A stretch of DNA of 50,886 bases from assembly GCA_005879535.1 (NCBI GenBank), contig VBKI01000072.1, positions 1-50,886 on the forward strand. Direction: 5' to 3'. Shown one piece after another: positions 28,623 to 35,970 of this stretch (position 1 is the first letter of the stretch; each line of letters opens with the position of its first letter). Source of the stretch: Deltaproteobacteria bacterium (lineage in GTDB: Bacteria; Myxococcota; Myxococcia; Myxococcales; 40CM-4-68-19). The notes beneath the pieces are model-generated. The model was given only the letters and a program-made list of their open reading frames with translations, did no database searches and was not told where the DNA came from. Position numbers and translations under genes: made by a program.

Positions 28623-29288
28623 GTGGCCGAGGAAGGAAAGCTGAACCGCTGGCGCCTGTTCGCCGAGCTGACCTCCGAGGACGCCGACGTGGTCCTGAAG
28701 GCTTGCGAAGAGCGGAACCTCGTCGGGGGCGAGGAGCTCTTTCGCGAGAACGATCCGGGGGACTCGCTGTTCATCGTCCAGAGCGGGCGAGTCGACATCT
28801 TCAAGAACATCCGCGGCGACGTCGATCGCTCGCTGGCTTCGTTCGGACCCGGCGACGTGATCGGCGAGATGAGCTTCATCGACGGGGCCAGGCGGAGCGC
28901 CACCGCGCGCACCACCGAGAAGAGCGAGTTCCTGGTGCTCTCGCGGCAGAGCTTCGCGAAGGTGCAGCGCGACCGGCCCGACATCGCCGCGGCGTTCTTC
29001 CGGAACATGGCCGGGATCGTCGCTTCCCGGCTGCGCACCACCAACGAGCTCTACCGCGAGGCGGTCGCGTTCAGCATCGAGGCGACCGGCGCGCACACGC
29101 TCAATCTGAAAGCGCTGGCCGACGAGCTGAGGCCGGTGACGCTGCACCTTGGGGGCGGGCAATCGATCGCCGGGCGGATCCTGCAGATGGATCACCACGC
29201 CGCCGGCTACACCGTGGTCCTGAAGCTGAGCAACGACCAGCTCACGATCATTCCGTACCACGCCATCCAGCGCATCGATCTCGCCTGA
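28623..29288 (+). CDS. Cyclic-nucleotide-binding domain protein with Sm/Hfq-like C-terminal domain
   Basis: A 221-residue cytoplasmic protein starting at GTG 28623. Residues 8-135 form a CRP-type cyclic-nucleotide-binding domain. Its phosphate-binding cassette is readable as FGPGDVIGEMSF and GARRSATA, with Glu82 and Arg91-Ser92 at ligand positions. There is no helix-turn-helix. Instead residues 160-221 read like an Sm fold: PVTLHLGGGQSIAGRILQMD fits the Sm1 pattern and PYHAIQRIDL resembles the Hfq YKHAI Sm2 strand, with Asp190 at the expected place. This would link a cAMP/cGMP or related signal to RNA binding; that link is inference. The domain is not noted in the flanking genes and may be mistaken for a PilZ or unannotated tail. 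Confidence 0.85.
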   Translation: MAEEGKLNRWRLFAELTSEDADVVLKACEERNLVGGEELFRENDPGDSLFIVQSGRVDIFKNIRGDVDRSLASFGPGDVIGEMSFIDGARRSATARTTEKSEFLVLSRQSFAKVQRDRPDIAAAFFRNMAGIVASRLRTTNELYREAVAFSIEATGAHTLNLKALADELRPVTLHLGGGQSIAGRILQMDHHAAGYTVVLKLSNDQLTIIPYHAIQRIDLA

Positions 29289-29314
29289 AAGACCACCGGG
29301 CTGGCAGGCCATGA

Positions 29315-29329
29315 AAGCCTCGAAGGCTT
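29315..29329 (+). repeat. Short inverted repeat after the CNBD-Sm gene
   Basis: AAGCCT and AGGCTT are separated by CGA. The repeat starts 27 bases after the stop of the cyclic-nucleotide-binding protein and 26 bases before the small membrane gene, so it could be a weak transcription end or an attenuating hairpin. No strong T-run follows it. Confidence 0.35.
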
Positions 29330-29355
29330 ACCTTCCGTGCTGGAGGTGTCCAAGC

Positions 29356-29511
29356 ATGCTCTGGTTCCTCGGCGCGCTGCTGATCGTCGTCTGGGTGATC
29401 GGTGTCGCCTTCAAGGTCACGACCGGTCTCATCCATGTCGCCCTGATCGCAGGGCTCATCCTCTTCATCCTCGGCTTCTTCCGCGGACGCCGCACGACCG
29501 CTACCCCCTAG
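29356..29511 (+). CDS. Lmo0937-family small membrane protein
   Basis: A 51-residue protein, essentially two hydrophobic helices (MLWFLGALLIVVWVIGVAF and LIHVALIAGLILFILGFF) with a basic tail (RGRRTTATP). This length, the two-helix pattern and the GxxFK-TG-IHV motif fit the lmo0937/DUF5670 family of unknown function, often induced by stress. The start is the ATG at 29356 because a GGAGGT ribosome site lies 8 bases upstream; longer starts lack such support. Its 3' end overlaps the HDAC-family gene on the opposite strand by 11 bases. It is easily missed because it is so short. Confidence 0.88.
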   Translation: MLWFLGALLIVVWVIGVAFKVTTGLIHVALIAGLILFILGFFRGRRTTATP

Positions 29512-31234
29512 CGAGGGTGAAGCGGCAGCCGGCTTTTGCGGCGTCGATCGCTGCTCGATCGTCGGGCCGCGGCTCCAGCCACTTCACCATCTCGTCGGTC
29601 TCCCAGACATACGGCTCGCCGTTCAAGCGGATGCGACCCTCGGCGACGGCCCGCGTCGCTTCGGCCAGGGACACCTCCTTCAACAGATCGACCAGCGCCT
29701 CGAAGCGCCCTTGCCGGGCCGGATCGACGAAGCGCAGGAACTCGCGCCCTCGAAACGCGAGGTGATACGCGGCCGGACGGAAGGCGAGCCCCTCCAGACC
29801 GAGCCGCGCGGCCATCCTGGAGATCAGCTCCAGCACTTCGCGCGAGAGGCCCAGGCCAGGAACCTCCTGACCCGGAAGCTGTGGGCGCTCCGCCGAGAAT
29901 CGTGCGCGCGGATTGCGCAGTGCGATCCAGTGCACGTACAGCATGCGCGCACCTGCGATCTCGCGACGTTCGAAGACGGCCTCGATCAAGGCCTGTCCGC
30001 TGGGAACGTCGATGAGCCTCGCGCTCTGACCCACGCCTTCGTCGTGCACCTCGACGCGGAACGGACCGTAACCCATCCGGCGCAGAGCGCCGAGGATGCC
30101 GTAACGGTGGAGCGCGTGCTCCAGGCCCTCCGCGGTGTAGAACCCGAGGAGCAGGCGGCGCCTGGGCGTGGCGATGCCGAGGTCCTCCGCAATGTCGTCC
30201 ATCCCGGCCGCCGGCTCCCCCAGATCCTCCGGAGCGAGGCTGCGCGCAATCGCCGAGAACCGCGCGACCAGCGGATCGTAGTCGCGGGGAATGGGCGCGC
30301 GACTGCGGATTCCGAGCGCAAGGCCGGTGCCGGCGAGGACCCGCCAGGCATCGGGCGAGTAACCGCCTCCGGGAAGCCAGACGGAGGGAATGCGGGAGAG
30401 CGCATCGGCGACGCGGAGATCGCGCTCGCGGCATCCATCGAGCGAAAGACCGAGCCGCCCGATGGGGTCTCCCGCAAGCACGTCACCGCCGGCGAGCACG
30501 AAGGCCAACTCGGCCTCGGGCAGGCGTTGGAGCAGCGCCTCCAGCGCCGAAAGATAAGCGGCGTCGCCGGTGCGCTCGGGTAGAACCGTCTCGTCGGCGC
30601 CCTCGACGCGGCCCCAGTCGGATCCGGAGATCGATCCGAGGAAGGCTGCCGGATCCCGCGCCAAACACGCCGCAATCCCGTCCGGTGGATGAGCGTCGAG
30701 ATCGAGGACGAGCACGCGGCCGCGAAATCCGTCGGCGCGCACCGCGGCGATGGCCACTGCCACGTCGTTGACGGGGCAGAAACCTCCCGCGACGTCCGGC
30801 GCGGCGTGGTGGAATCCGCCCAGGAGATTGAGGGCGCGCCGTCCCACCCTGCGCGGATTCGGTTGGAAGACCATTTCCCGCGCGGCGTCGATGACCGCCC
30901 CGCAGACGAGGCGCACCGTGTTCATCATCTCGTCGACGGGCACGTCGCTGGGATCGATCCCGAAGATCTGCGCCAGGGTCTCCGCCCGCCCCAGCGAATC
31001 GAGCAGCTCCGGAGTATGCACCCGCGCCAGCTCGTCGTAGCCGGCGCGCCGCGGGAGGCGAAGATTGCTCCGCCGGAGGGCCCGCCGCTCGAGCAGGAAC
31101 CAGAGGGCGAAGTCCGCGCGCCGCGCCTGGAAGCCGGTACGTGCCTCGAGCGCGCTGAGCGGCCACCGATACTCGGGGGCGTACCAGACGGCGAGGTCGC
31201 GGCCGTAGAGCCAGCGGCGCACACGGTTTTCCAT
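29501..31234 (-). CDS. Histone-deacetylase-family protein with large C-terminal extension
   Basis: A 577-residue protein starting at ATG 31234 (MENRVRRWLY). Residues 15-315 are an HDAC/AcuC-type amidohydrolase domain: His142-His143 (GGFHHAAPD), GFCPVNDVA, Asp180 and His182 (DLDAH), Asp251 (LAGGDVLAGDPIG) and Tyr292 (LPGGGYS), which together form the expected zinc-dependent site. The stretch after DLDAH has PP instead of the usual HG, so the active-site loop is altered. Residues 350-577 are an extra domain without a recognised family, with a YGILGALRRMGYGPFRVEVHD segment. The substrate is unknown; acuC, polyamine and peptidyl-lysine enzymes are alternatives. It is divergent from dinB with 37 bases between. 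Confidence 0.85.
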   Translation of the reverse strand: MENRVRRWLYGRDLAVWYAPEYRWPLSALEARTGFQARRADFALWFLLERRALRRSNLRLPRRAGYDELARVHTPELLDSLGRAETLAQIFGIDPSDVPVDEMMNTVRLVCGAVIDAAREMVFQPNPRRVGRRALNLLGGFHHAAPDVAGGFCPVNDVAVAIAAVRADGFRGRVLVLDLDAHPPDGIAACLARDPAAFLGSISGSDWGRVEGADETVLPERTGDAAYLSALEALLQRLPEAELAFVLAGGDVLAGDPIGRLGLSLDGCRERDLRVADALSRIPSVWLPGGGYSPDAWRVLAGTGLALGIRSRAPIPRDYDPLVARFSAIARSLAPEDLGEPAAGMDDIAEDLGIATPRRRLLLGFYTAEGLEHALHRYGILGALRRMGYGPFRVEVHDEGVGQSARLIDVPSGQALIEAVFERREIAGARMLYVHWIALRNPRARFSAERPQLPGQEVPGLGLSREVLELISRMAARLGLEGLAFRPAAYHLAFRGREFLRFVDPARQGRFEALVDLLKEVSLAEATRAVAEGRIRLNGEPYVWETDEMVKWLEPRPDDRAAIDAAKAGCRFTLARG

Positions 31235-31271
31235 GCTCGCCAGCATCCGGCGGGCATACTATGCGGCGCCG

Positions 31272-32426
31272 ATGCAGCGGGCCATCCTGCACGTCGACAT
31301 GGACGCGTTCTACGCGTCGGTCGAGCAGCGCGACGACCCGCGGCTGCGTGGCAAGCCCGTGGCGGTCGGAGGCGCCTCCCGCCGCGGCGTGGTCTGCGCG
31401 GCAAGCTATGAAGCGCGTCCCTTCGGCGTGCGCTCGGCGATGCCGATGGCGCGGGCGCTGCGCCTCTGCCCGCAGCTGATCGTCGTTCCGCCGGACTTCT
31501 CCAAATACTCGACCGTCAGCGACCAGGTCTTCGAGGTGTTCCACTCCTTCACGCCGGAGGTGGAAGGGCTGTCGCTGGACGAGGCGTTCCTCGACGTGAC
31601 CCGGTCGCAGGCGCTGCTCGGATTGCCGCGGCAGCAGGCAGAGGCGATCAAGTCGCGCATCCGCGAGCGCACCAGCCTCACGGCCAGCGTCGGAATCGCC
31701 GAGGTGAAGTTCGCGGCCAAGATCGCTTCCGACCTCTGCAAGCCGGACGGCCTGTTGGAGGTTCCCGTCGGGCAGGTTCGGGAGTTTCTCGCGCCCCTTC
31801 CCGCCTCCCGCCTGTGGGGAGTCGGGCCGCGCACGGACGAGCAGCTGCAGCGGATGGGGCTGCGCAGGATCGGCGACGTGGCCGCCGCCGACGCGGCATA
31901 CCTGGAGGCGCAGCTCGGCTCGATGGGCCCCTGGCTGCACGATCTCGCCAACGGCATCGATGCGCGCGCGGTGGAGCCGGACGCCGAGGCGAAGAGCATC
32001 GGCGCCGAGGAGACGTTCGACGACGATCTCGAGGGCGACGACCTGCTTCCCTTCATCCACGAGCAGGCGCTGCGGGTGGGTGCCCGGCTGCGCAGGGCCG
32101 GAATCCGCGCCCGGTCGGTGCACCTCAAGATCAAGTACGCCGACTTCCACGTGGTGACGCGCCAGGAGACGCTGGCCCTTCCGACCGACGATTCCGCGGA
32201 AATCTTCCGCGTGGCCGTGCACCTCCTCGGTAAGGTGGATGCGCACCCGGTGCGCCTCACCGGCGTCCACGCCGCAGACTTGAGCACAGCCGCGCCGCAG
32301 CTCGGTCTCTTCGACGCCGATCGGAAGAAGCGCGAACGGCTCAACCGTTCCCTCGATGCCATCGAGGAAAAATTCGGCGCCGGCGCGATCGTCCCGGCCG
32401 ATCTCCTCCCCACGCGAAAGAAGTAG
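31272..32426 (+). CDS. dinB: DNA polymerase IV (Y family)
   Basis: Error-prone translesion DNA polymerase of 384 residues. The palm active-site motifs are visible as HVDMDAFYASVE (residues 7-18, with the metal-binding Asps) and SLDEAFLDVT (about residues 100-109). The fingers motif YEARPFGVRSAM, the thumb segment with SVGIAEVKFAAKIASDLCKP, and the little-finger domain with VHLKIKYADFHVVTRQETL follow in order. The ATG at 31272 is preferred to an upstream in-frame start because it lies at the conserved MxxRxILHVDMD start. It is probably SOS-inducible in general, but no LexA site is visible in the 37-base gap to the divergent HDAC-family gene. Confidence 0.97.
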   Translation: MQRAILHVDMDAFYASVEQRDDPRLRGKPVAVGGASRRGVVCAASYEARPFGVRSAMPMARALRLCPQLIVVPPDFSKYSTVSDQVFEVFHSFTPEVEGLSLDEAFLDVTRSQALLGLPRQQAEAIKSRIRERTSLTASVGIAEVKFAAKIASDLCKPDGLLEVPVGQVREFLAPLPASRLWGVGPRTDEQLQRMGLRRIGDVAAADAAYLEAQLGSMGPWLHDLANGIDARAVEPDAEAKSIGAEETFDDDLEGDDLLPFIHEQALRVGARLRRAGIRARSVHLKIKYADFHVVTRQETLALPTDDSAEIFRVAVHLLGKVDAHPVRLTGVHAADLSTAAPQLGLFDADRKKRERLNRSLDAIEEKFGAGAIVPADLLPTRKK

Positions 32427-32485
32427 GCGCGGGTAGGTGGACAGGGATGTTGCGCCCCCTGCGATCCGCGGCACACAATCCTGGC

Positions 32486-33025
32486 ATGGAACGGAATGTT
32501 CGCCCGCATCGCGGATTCACGATGGTCGAGCTGATGATCGTCGTCGGGCTCATCGGCATCCTCTCGAGCATCGCCATTCCGGGATACCAGCGGATTACGG
32601 CCCGCGGCCATCGCTCCGAAGTGCCTACGGTGATGAGCAAGTTCCGTCTCTACTTCAAGACGACGCACGACAACCAGGGCACGTTCTCGACTCCGCAGAC
32701 CCTCGCTCCGGGCACTACCAGCGCGGTGAACCCCTCGGCGGCGGTACTGCCCGGTCAGCCTTCGGCCTGGGTAACGAATGCGGCGGGCTGGGTCGACCTG
32801 CCCTTCCCGCCGGAGGGCCCGATCCGCCTGCGCTATTGGTACACGATCGGTTCCGCGACCGACGACGGCAGGGTGCACGATGTGACGATGCAGGCCTGCG
32901 GCTCGTTCCCCGGCTTCGGCCCGGACACGATCCCCTGCATCGGGGGAATGTCCGGCAACTACCTCTATACCGAGCTGCTACACGGCAACGGCACGTACGA
33001 AGTGGTCGAGCTGCCCGACTTCTGA
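32486..33025 (+). CDS. Type IV pilin-like prepilin (PilA/pseudopilin class)
   Basis: A 179-residue prepilin. After a short leader MERNVRPHRG comes the prepilin-peptidase site G|FTMVEL with Glu at position +5, followed by a hydrophobic stalk (MIVVGLIGILSSIAIPGYQ) and a Gly/Thr/Pro-rich globular domain with two cysteines (QACGSFPGFGPDTIPC). These features are those of type IV pilins or minor pilins and pseudopilins. No assembly genes lie in the window, so whether it builds pili or a secretion pseudopilus is open. The ATG at 32486 was chosen because it gives the normal short leader; an upstream start would give a long one. Convergent with the next gene by only 4 bases. Confidence 0.9.
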   Translation: MERNVRPHRGFTMVELMIVVGLIGILSSIAIPGYQRITARGHRSEVPTVMSKFRLYFKTTHDNQGTFSTPQTLAPGTTSAVNPSAAVLPGQPSAWVTNAAGWVDLPFPPEGPIRLRYWYTIGSATDDGRVHDVTMQACGSFPGFGPDTIPCIGGMSGNYLYTELLHGNGTYEVVELPDF

Positions 33026-33029
33026 TTGA

Positions 33030-34964
33030 TCACTGCGGTGCCGCGGGCATTCCCGAGGTCTTGCCGGTTGCGACGTCCAGGATTCCTGCAGCCGTCCCGT
33101 TCTGCATCCTGAGGATGCCTTTCTTCACCTGGTGCTGGCGAAGGACCTGTATGAGCCTCGGCATGTTCGCCTGGCGTGTTGCAAGCCATTGCTGCGTGAC
33201 CGTGACCAGCGCTGCCTCGCCCTTGAGGTCGATGCGCTGCACGCCGGGGCCCGCGGAGTCGGCGGCGAGAGTGACCTGGTGCGGCGTGCCGAAGTAGAAC
33301 CCGTACGCGACGGCCACGATGCTGGAAACGAGCAGGAGGACGGCGAAGAACGGCTTCGCCCGGCCGCGCTTCTCCTCCAGGCCACGGAAATCGCGCAACT
33401 CGGTCTTGATCGCGGGCTGCGCCTGCTGGGCCGCAGGCGGCCTCGGCCGGGGCTGCTGACCCGGCAACACGACCTCGGGATCCAGCGCGCCAGTTCCAAG
33501 CCGCGGCGCCGCTCCGACGCCACGCAGGCGGTCGGCGGTCTCCTTCAAGTTGAGCAGGTCGCGGCTGAGCGCTGCGCTGGCCGCGGTGACGATCTGAAGG
33601 TTTTCGACCTCGCCCTTGCCGATGGCGGCGTTCGCTTCCTTCTGCAGCCGCGCGGCAGCCTCGTCGACGAGCTTGGTGAGCGCCGCGAGAGCCTCGCCGT
33701 CGACGTTGGGAGCAACGTTCGCGGAGGCCAGCCGCGTGCCCTCGGCGGTCGCCACCTCCAAAGCCATCCTCACCGCCAGCGTTTCGACGAAATGCGATTC
33801 CGGTCCCGCATTCTCGATCGACACCCTCTCGCCCACGCTGAGCAAGGCGGCGATCTTCCGCGCGGACGCCACCACATTGCGCGGAATCGCGGGACCGACG
33901 TCCCCGCCCTTGAGAAGATCCATCGCCGCCTCCTTGCAGACGGCGACTGCGGCCGGGACGGGCCAGCGAGGGCCCTTCAGCGCAGGCGGTTGCGGCGCGG
34001 GCCGTTGCGGCACGGTCGGACCGGGAGCTGCGCCGTCGCCCTCGAAAAGCCCGGACAAGGCGCCCGCGCCGTTCTTGGGTTTCGGTACAGGGGCCGGCCC
34101 AGCAGACGGAAGTGACGACGGCACCACGCGTGGCGCCGCGGGGACCGACCCAACTGCGACATCCGCGCCGGCCGATGCTGAACGTGTCTGGGGACCCGCC
34201 GGTTTCCGATCGCTGAATCCCGGGGGCCGCCCCGCCACCGGCGCCGCGCGTCCGGACGCCGCCGGCGGCGTCGGATGGGGCGGGGAGGAACGGACGGGTG
34301 CCGCGGGCTGCGCGGCCACCGGCTGCCTCGCGCTGGACCTGATCCATTCGTGGATGCGCCCTTCTTCGTCGGGTGCGAGTCCGGCGAAGCGGATCTGCGC
34401 CGTCGGCCCCCGGCGGACGACGACGCCCCAGATCTGGAAGGAATCCCAGGAAAGGCGGACCGTATCGCCGCTCTTGAACGGGAGCTGCCCCGCGGCTTCG
34501 ACGCCAATGGGCGACACTTTGGCGTTGTCGATGCGGGAGGAGGAGCTGCGCGTCGCGACGGCCACTGCCGCCGTTGCACCTGGCTCCGCTGGAAACGCCA
34601 GGAAGACGGCCGCGGCGAGGCGCGCGACGAACTGGTCCTTCGGGATCGGCATGAACAGCAGGTCGCTGGCGCCGGCGCGAAAGCATTCATCGCGTTGCGC
34701 GGCCTGCTCGCGCTGCAGGACCGCAATGACGCGGGCCCCGCGGTCGCGGACCTTGGGCGCGAGGACCTGCAGCGCCGCCGGGAGCGGCGCACCCGGACCG
34801 CCGTAGAAGACGGCGATGGCATCGGCGTTGGCCGCAGCAGCCTGCGCCGCTGCGGCGTCCGCCAGGGAAACCGCCACGACCTCGAACTTGCCAGCCTCGC
34901 GAAGCCCGCCGGCGAGCGCAGGAAGCATCTTCGGATCGGCGACGACGAGCAGGCGCGCGGTCAC
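33030..34964 (-). CDS. Pseudo-receiver / PilZ-like membrane protein with Pro-rich linker
   Basis: A 644-residue protein with no single described family. Residues 1-120 look like a receiver domain (LLVVADPKMLPAL start, PIPKDQF lysine near 109) but the phospho-Asp strand reads FYGGPG, so it is probably unphosphorylatable. Residues 130-215 carry PilZ-like features (IDNAKVSPIGVEAAGQL then IRFAGLAPDEEGRIHEWI). A Pro/Ala-rich disordered segment follows to about 330, then a helical domain (about 340-480), then a second Pro-rich stretch. One transmembrane helix (FFAVLLLVSSIVAVAYGF near residue 540-558) leads to an 85-residue tail. Together this suggests c-di-GMP or signal input coupled to a membrane. 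Convergent with the pilin-like gene, so a role in motility is possible. Confidence 0.75.
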   Translation of the reverse strand: MTARLLVVADPKMLPALAGGLREAGKFEVVAVSLADAAAAQAAAANADAIAVFYGGPGAPLPAALQVLAPKVRDRGARVIAVLQREQAAQRDECFRAGASDLLFMPIPKDQFVARLAAAVFLAFPAEPGATAAVAVATRSSSSRIDNAKVSPIGVEAAGQLPFKSGDTVRLSWDSFQIWGVVVRRGPTAQIRFAGLAPDEEGRIHEWIRSSARQPVAAQPAAPVRSSPPHPTPPAASGRAAPVAGRPPGFSDRKPAGPQTRSASAGADVAVGSVPAAPRVVPSSLPSAGPAPVPKPKNGAGALSGLFEGDGAAPGPTVPQRPAPQPPALKGPRWPVPAAVAVCKEAAMDLLKGGDVGPAIPRNVVASARKIAALLSVGERVSIENAGPESHFVETLAVRMALEVATAEGTRLASANVAPNVDGEALAALTKLVDEAAARLQKEANAAIGKGEVENLQIVTAASAALSRDLLNLKETADRLRGVGAAPRLGTGALDPEVVLPGQQPRPRPPAAQQAQPAIKTELRDFRGLEEKRGRAKPFFAVLLLVSSIVAVAYGFYFGTPHQVTLAADSAGPGVQRIDLKGEAALVTVTQQWLATRQANMPRLIQVLRQHQVKKGILRMQNGTAAGILDVATGKTSGMPAAPQ

Positions 34965-35002
34965 GTTTCTCCTCTCGTAAACCCTACCCTACCGTTGGTC
35001 GG

Positions 35003-35016
35003 ATGAGAATTTTCAT
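35003..35016. promoter_or_regulatory. AT-rich imperfect dyad between divergent genes
   Basis: ATGAGAATTTTCAT is a near-palindrome (12 of 14 bases symmetrical) in an otherwise GC-rich 94-base divergent interval between the pseudo-receiver/PilZ gene and the DUF488 gene. With its flanks it shares part of the E. coli Fur-box pattern, but the match is incomplete, so the regulator is not assigned. Confidence 0.3.
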
Positions 35017-35039
35017 TCGCTGCGGCAACTCGAAGCGGG

Positions 35040-35058
35040 CGGCGGTACAACACCGCCG
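35040..35058 (+). promoter_or_regulatory. GC-rich hairpin abutting the DUF488 start codon
   Basis: CGGCGGT (35040-35046) and ACCGCCG (35052-35058) pair perfectly around a 5-base ACAAC loop, ending on the base before the ATG at 35059. In the transcript this 7-bp stem would occupy the place of a ribosome site; none is otherwise visible. It could mask initiation or serve as an operator. Confidence 0.5.
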
Positions 35059-35433
35059 ATGCCGATTCGGACCCGCCGCTGGAACGACCGCAAGCTGCCG
35101 GGCGACAGCCTGCGTCTCTTGGTGTGCCGGTATCGTCCGCGGGGGGTGCGGAAGGCGGAGGAGACGTGGGACGAGTGGGATCCGGATCTCGGGCCGAGCC
35201 GCGCGCTACATGCCGACGCTTACGGGAAGAACGGGCCTCCGATCTCCTGGGAGGAGTATCGGGAACGCTTTCTCGGCGAGATCGCGGGACAGCGCGGGCG
35301 CATCGAGGAGCTGGCAGCGCGGGTGCGCGCCGGTGAGACGATCACCCTGCTCTGCTCCAATTCCTGCGTGAACGACGAAACGTGCCACCGGTCCCTCCTC
35401 CGCGAGTTGATCGAGAACGCTGTCGGTCGCTGA
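35059..35433 (+). CDS. DUF488-family protein with extra cysteines
   Basis: A 124-residue protein of the DUF488 type: LLVCRYRPRGVRK near residue 20, DEWDPDLGPSRAL (the LAPS equivalent), ISWEEYRERFLGEI and a final TITLLCSNSCVNDETCHRSL. The usual DUF488 end is a LLYAAKD-like strand; here it is replaced by a Cys-rich version (Cys20, then three cysteines near residues 99-110), as in the DUF488 subgroup where the end resembles a thiol site. The function of DUF488 is not known. It starts directly after a GC hairpin and has no clear ribosome site. The next gene is on the same strand after a 38-base gap. Confidence 0.85.
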   Translation: MPIRTRRWNDRKLPGDSLRLLVCRYRPRGVRKAEETWDEWDPDLGPSRALHADAYGKNGPPISWEEYRERFLGEIAGQRGRIEELAARVRAGETITLLCSNSCVNDETCHRSLLRELIENAVGR

Positions 35434-35471
35434 ACAGGCTTTGATGGTTTTCGCGAGCGAGGCGGGCTCGC

Positions 35472-35915
35472 GTGTTACGGAGGATCATGTCGCGAAGGAC
35501 GCTGTGGTTCTTCCAGCGCACGGCGCCCGGCGAGATCCGCCGGATCCCGAACCCTTCGATGCAGCGGTTCCTGGTGGGCGAGCGCGCGCTCCGGCATGAC
35601 GGCGACGGATTCGTGCGCTGCATCGGCATGTCGCTGGAGCTTCACGACCGCAAACCCGCGCACGTGGCGCGGGTGTGGTTCTCGAAAATCCGCGTCAACG
35701 ACGAAGGCCGCGTCGATCCGCATCACCGGCACGAGACCGCGAAGCTCGCCCGTACGGAGACCCAGCACGTCCATTCGGGATCTTCGGTCGTGGCCGCCGG
35801 TCACCGCTTTGCGAGCCGGCGCCTCTCGCACCTGGCCGAATGGCACCCCGAGGAGCGCGATCTGGCCGCGCTCCGCGCGGTCGTGAATACGAAGGCCGGA
35901 AAGCAAATGCTGTAG
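35472..35915 (+). CDS. Hypothetical protein, His- and Arg-rich, 142-147 residues
   Basis: I do not recognise this protein. It has no signal peptide or membrane segment. The sequence is basic and aromatic (RRTLWFFQRTAPGEIRRIPN) with a conserved-looking HxxHETAKLARTETQHVHSG stretch rich in His, which could bind metal. Start is either GTG 35472 (147 residues) or ATG 35487 (142 residues, MSRRTLWFF); GGAGG is just 3 bases before the ATG, which is short, so the GTG is possible. It follows the DUF488 gene and precedes the enoyl-reductase-like gene; all three are on the plus strand. An opposite-strand frame over the same bases is judged a shadow. Confidence 0.6.
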   Translation: MLRRIMSRRTLWFFQRTAPGEIRRIPNPSMQRFLVGERALRHDGDGFVRCIGMSLELHDRKPAHVARVWFSKIRVNDEGRVDPHHRHETAKLARTETQHVHSGSSVVAAGHRFASRRLSHLAEWHPEERDLAALRAVVNTKAGKQML

Positions 35916-35970
35916 GCGCTCCCGCACCGAAGGTGTGGGTGTGCGCCTATGTTTTGGAGTGCCCGTGCCT

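Noticed and set aside
35475-35927. Minus-strand frame of about 150 residues opposite the His-rich hypothetical protein
   Set aside because: The plus-strand frame fits the direction of both neighbours and has a nearby GGAGG; the minus frame lacks support.
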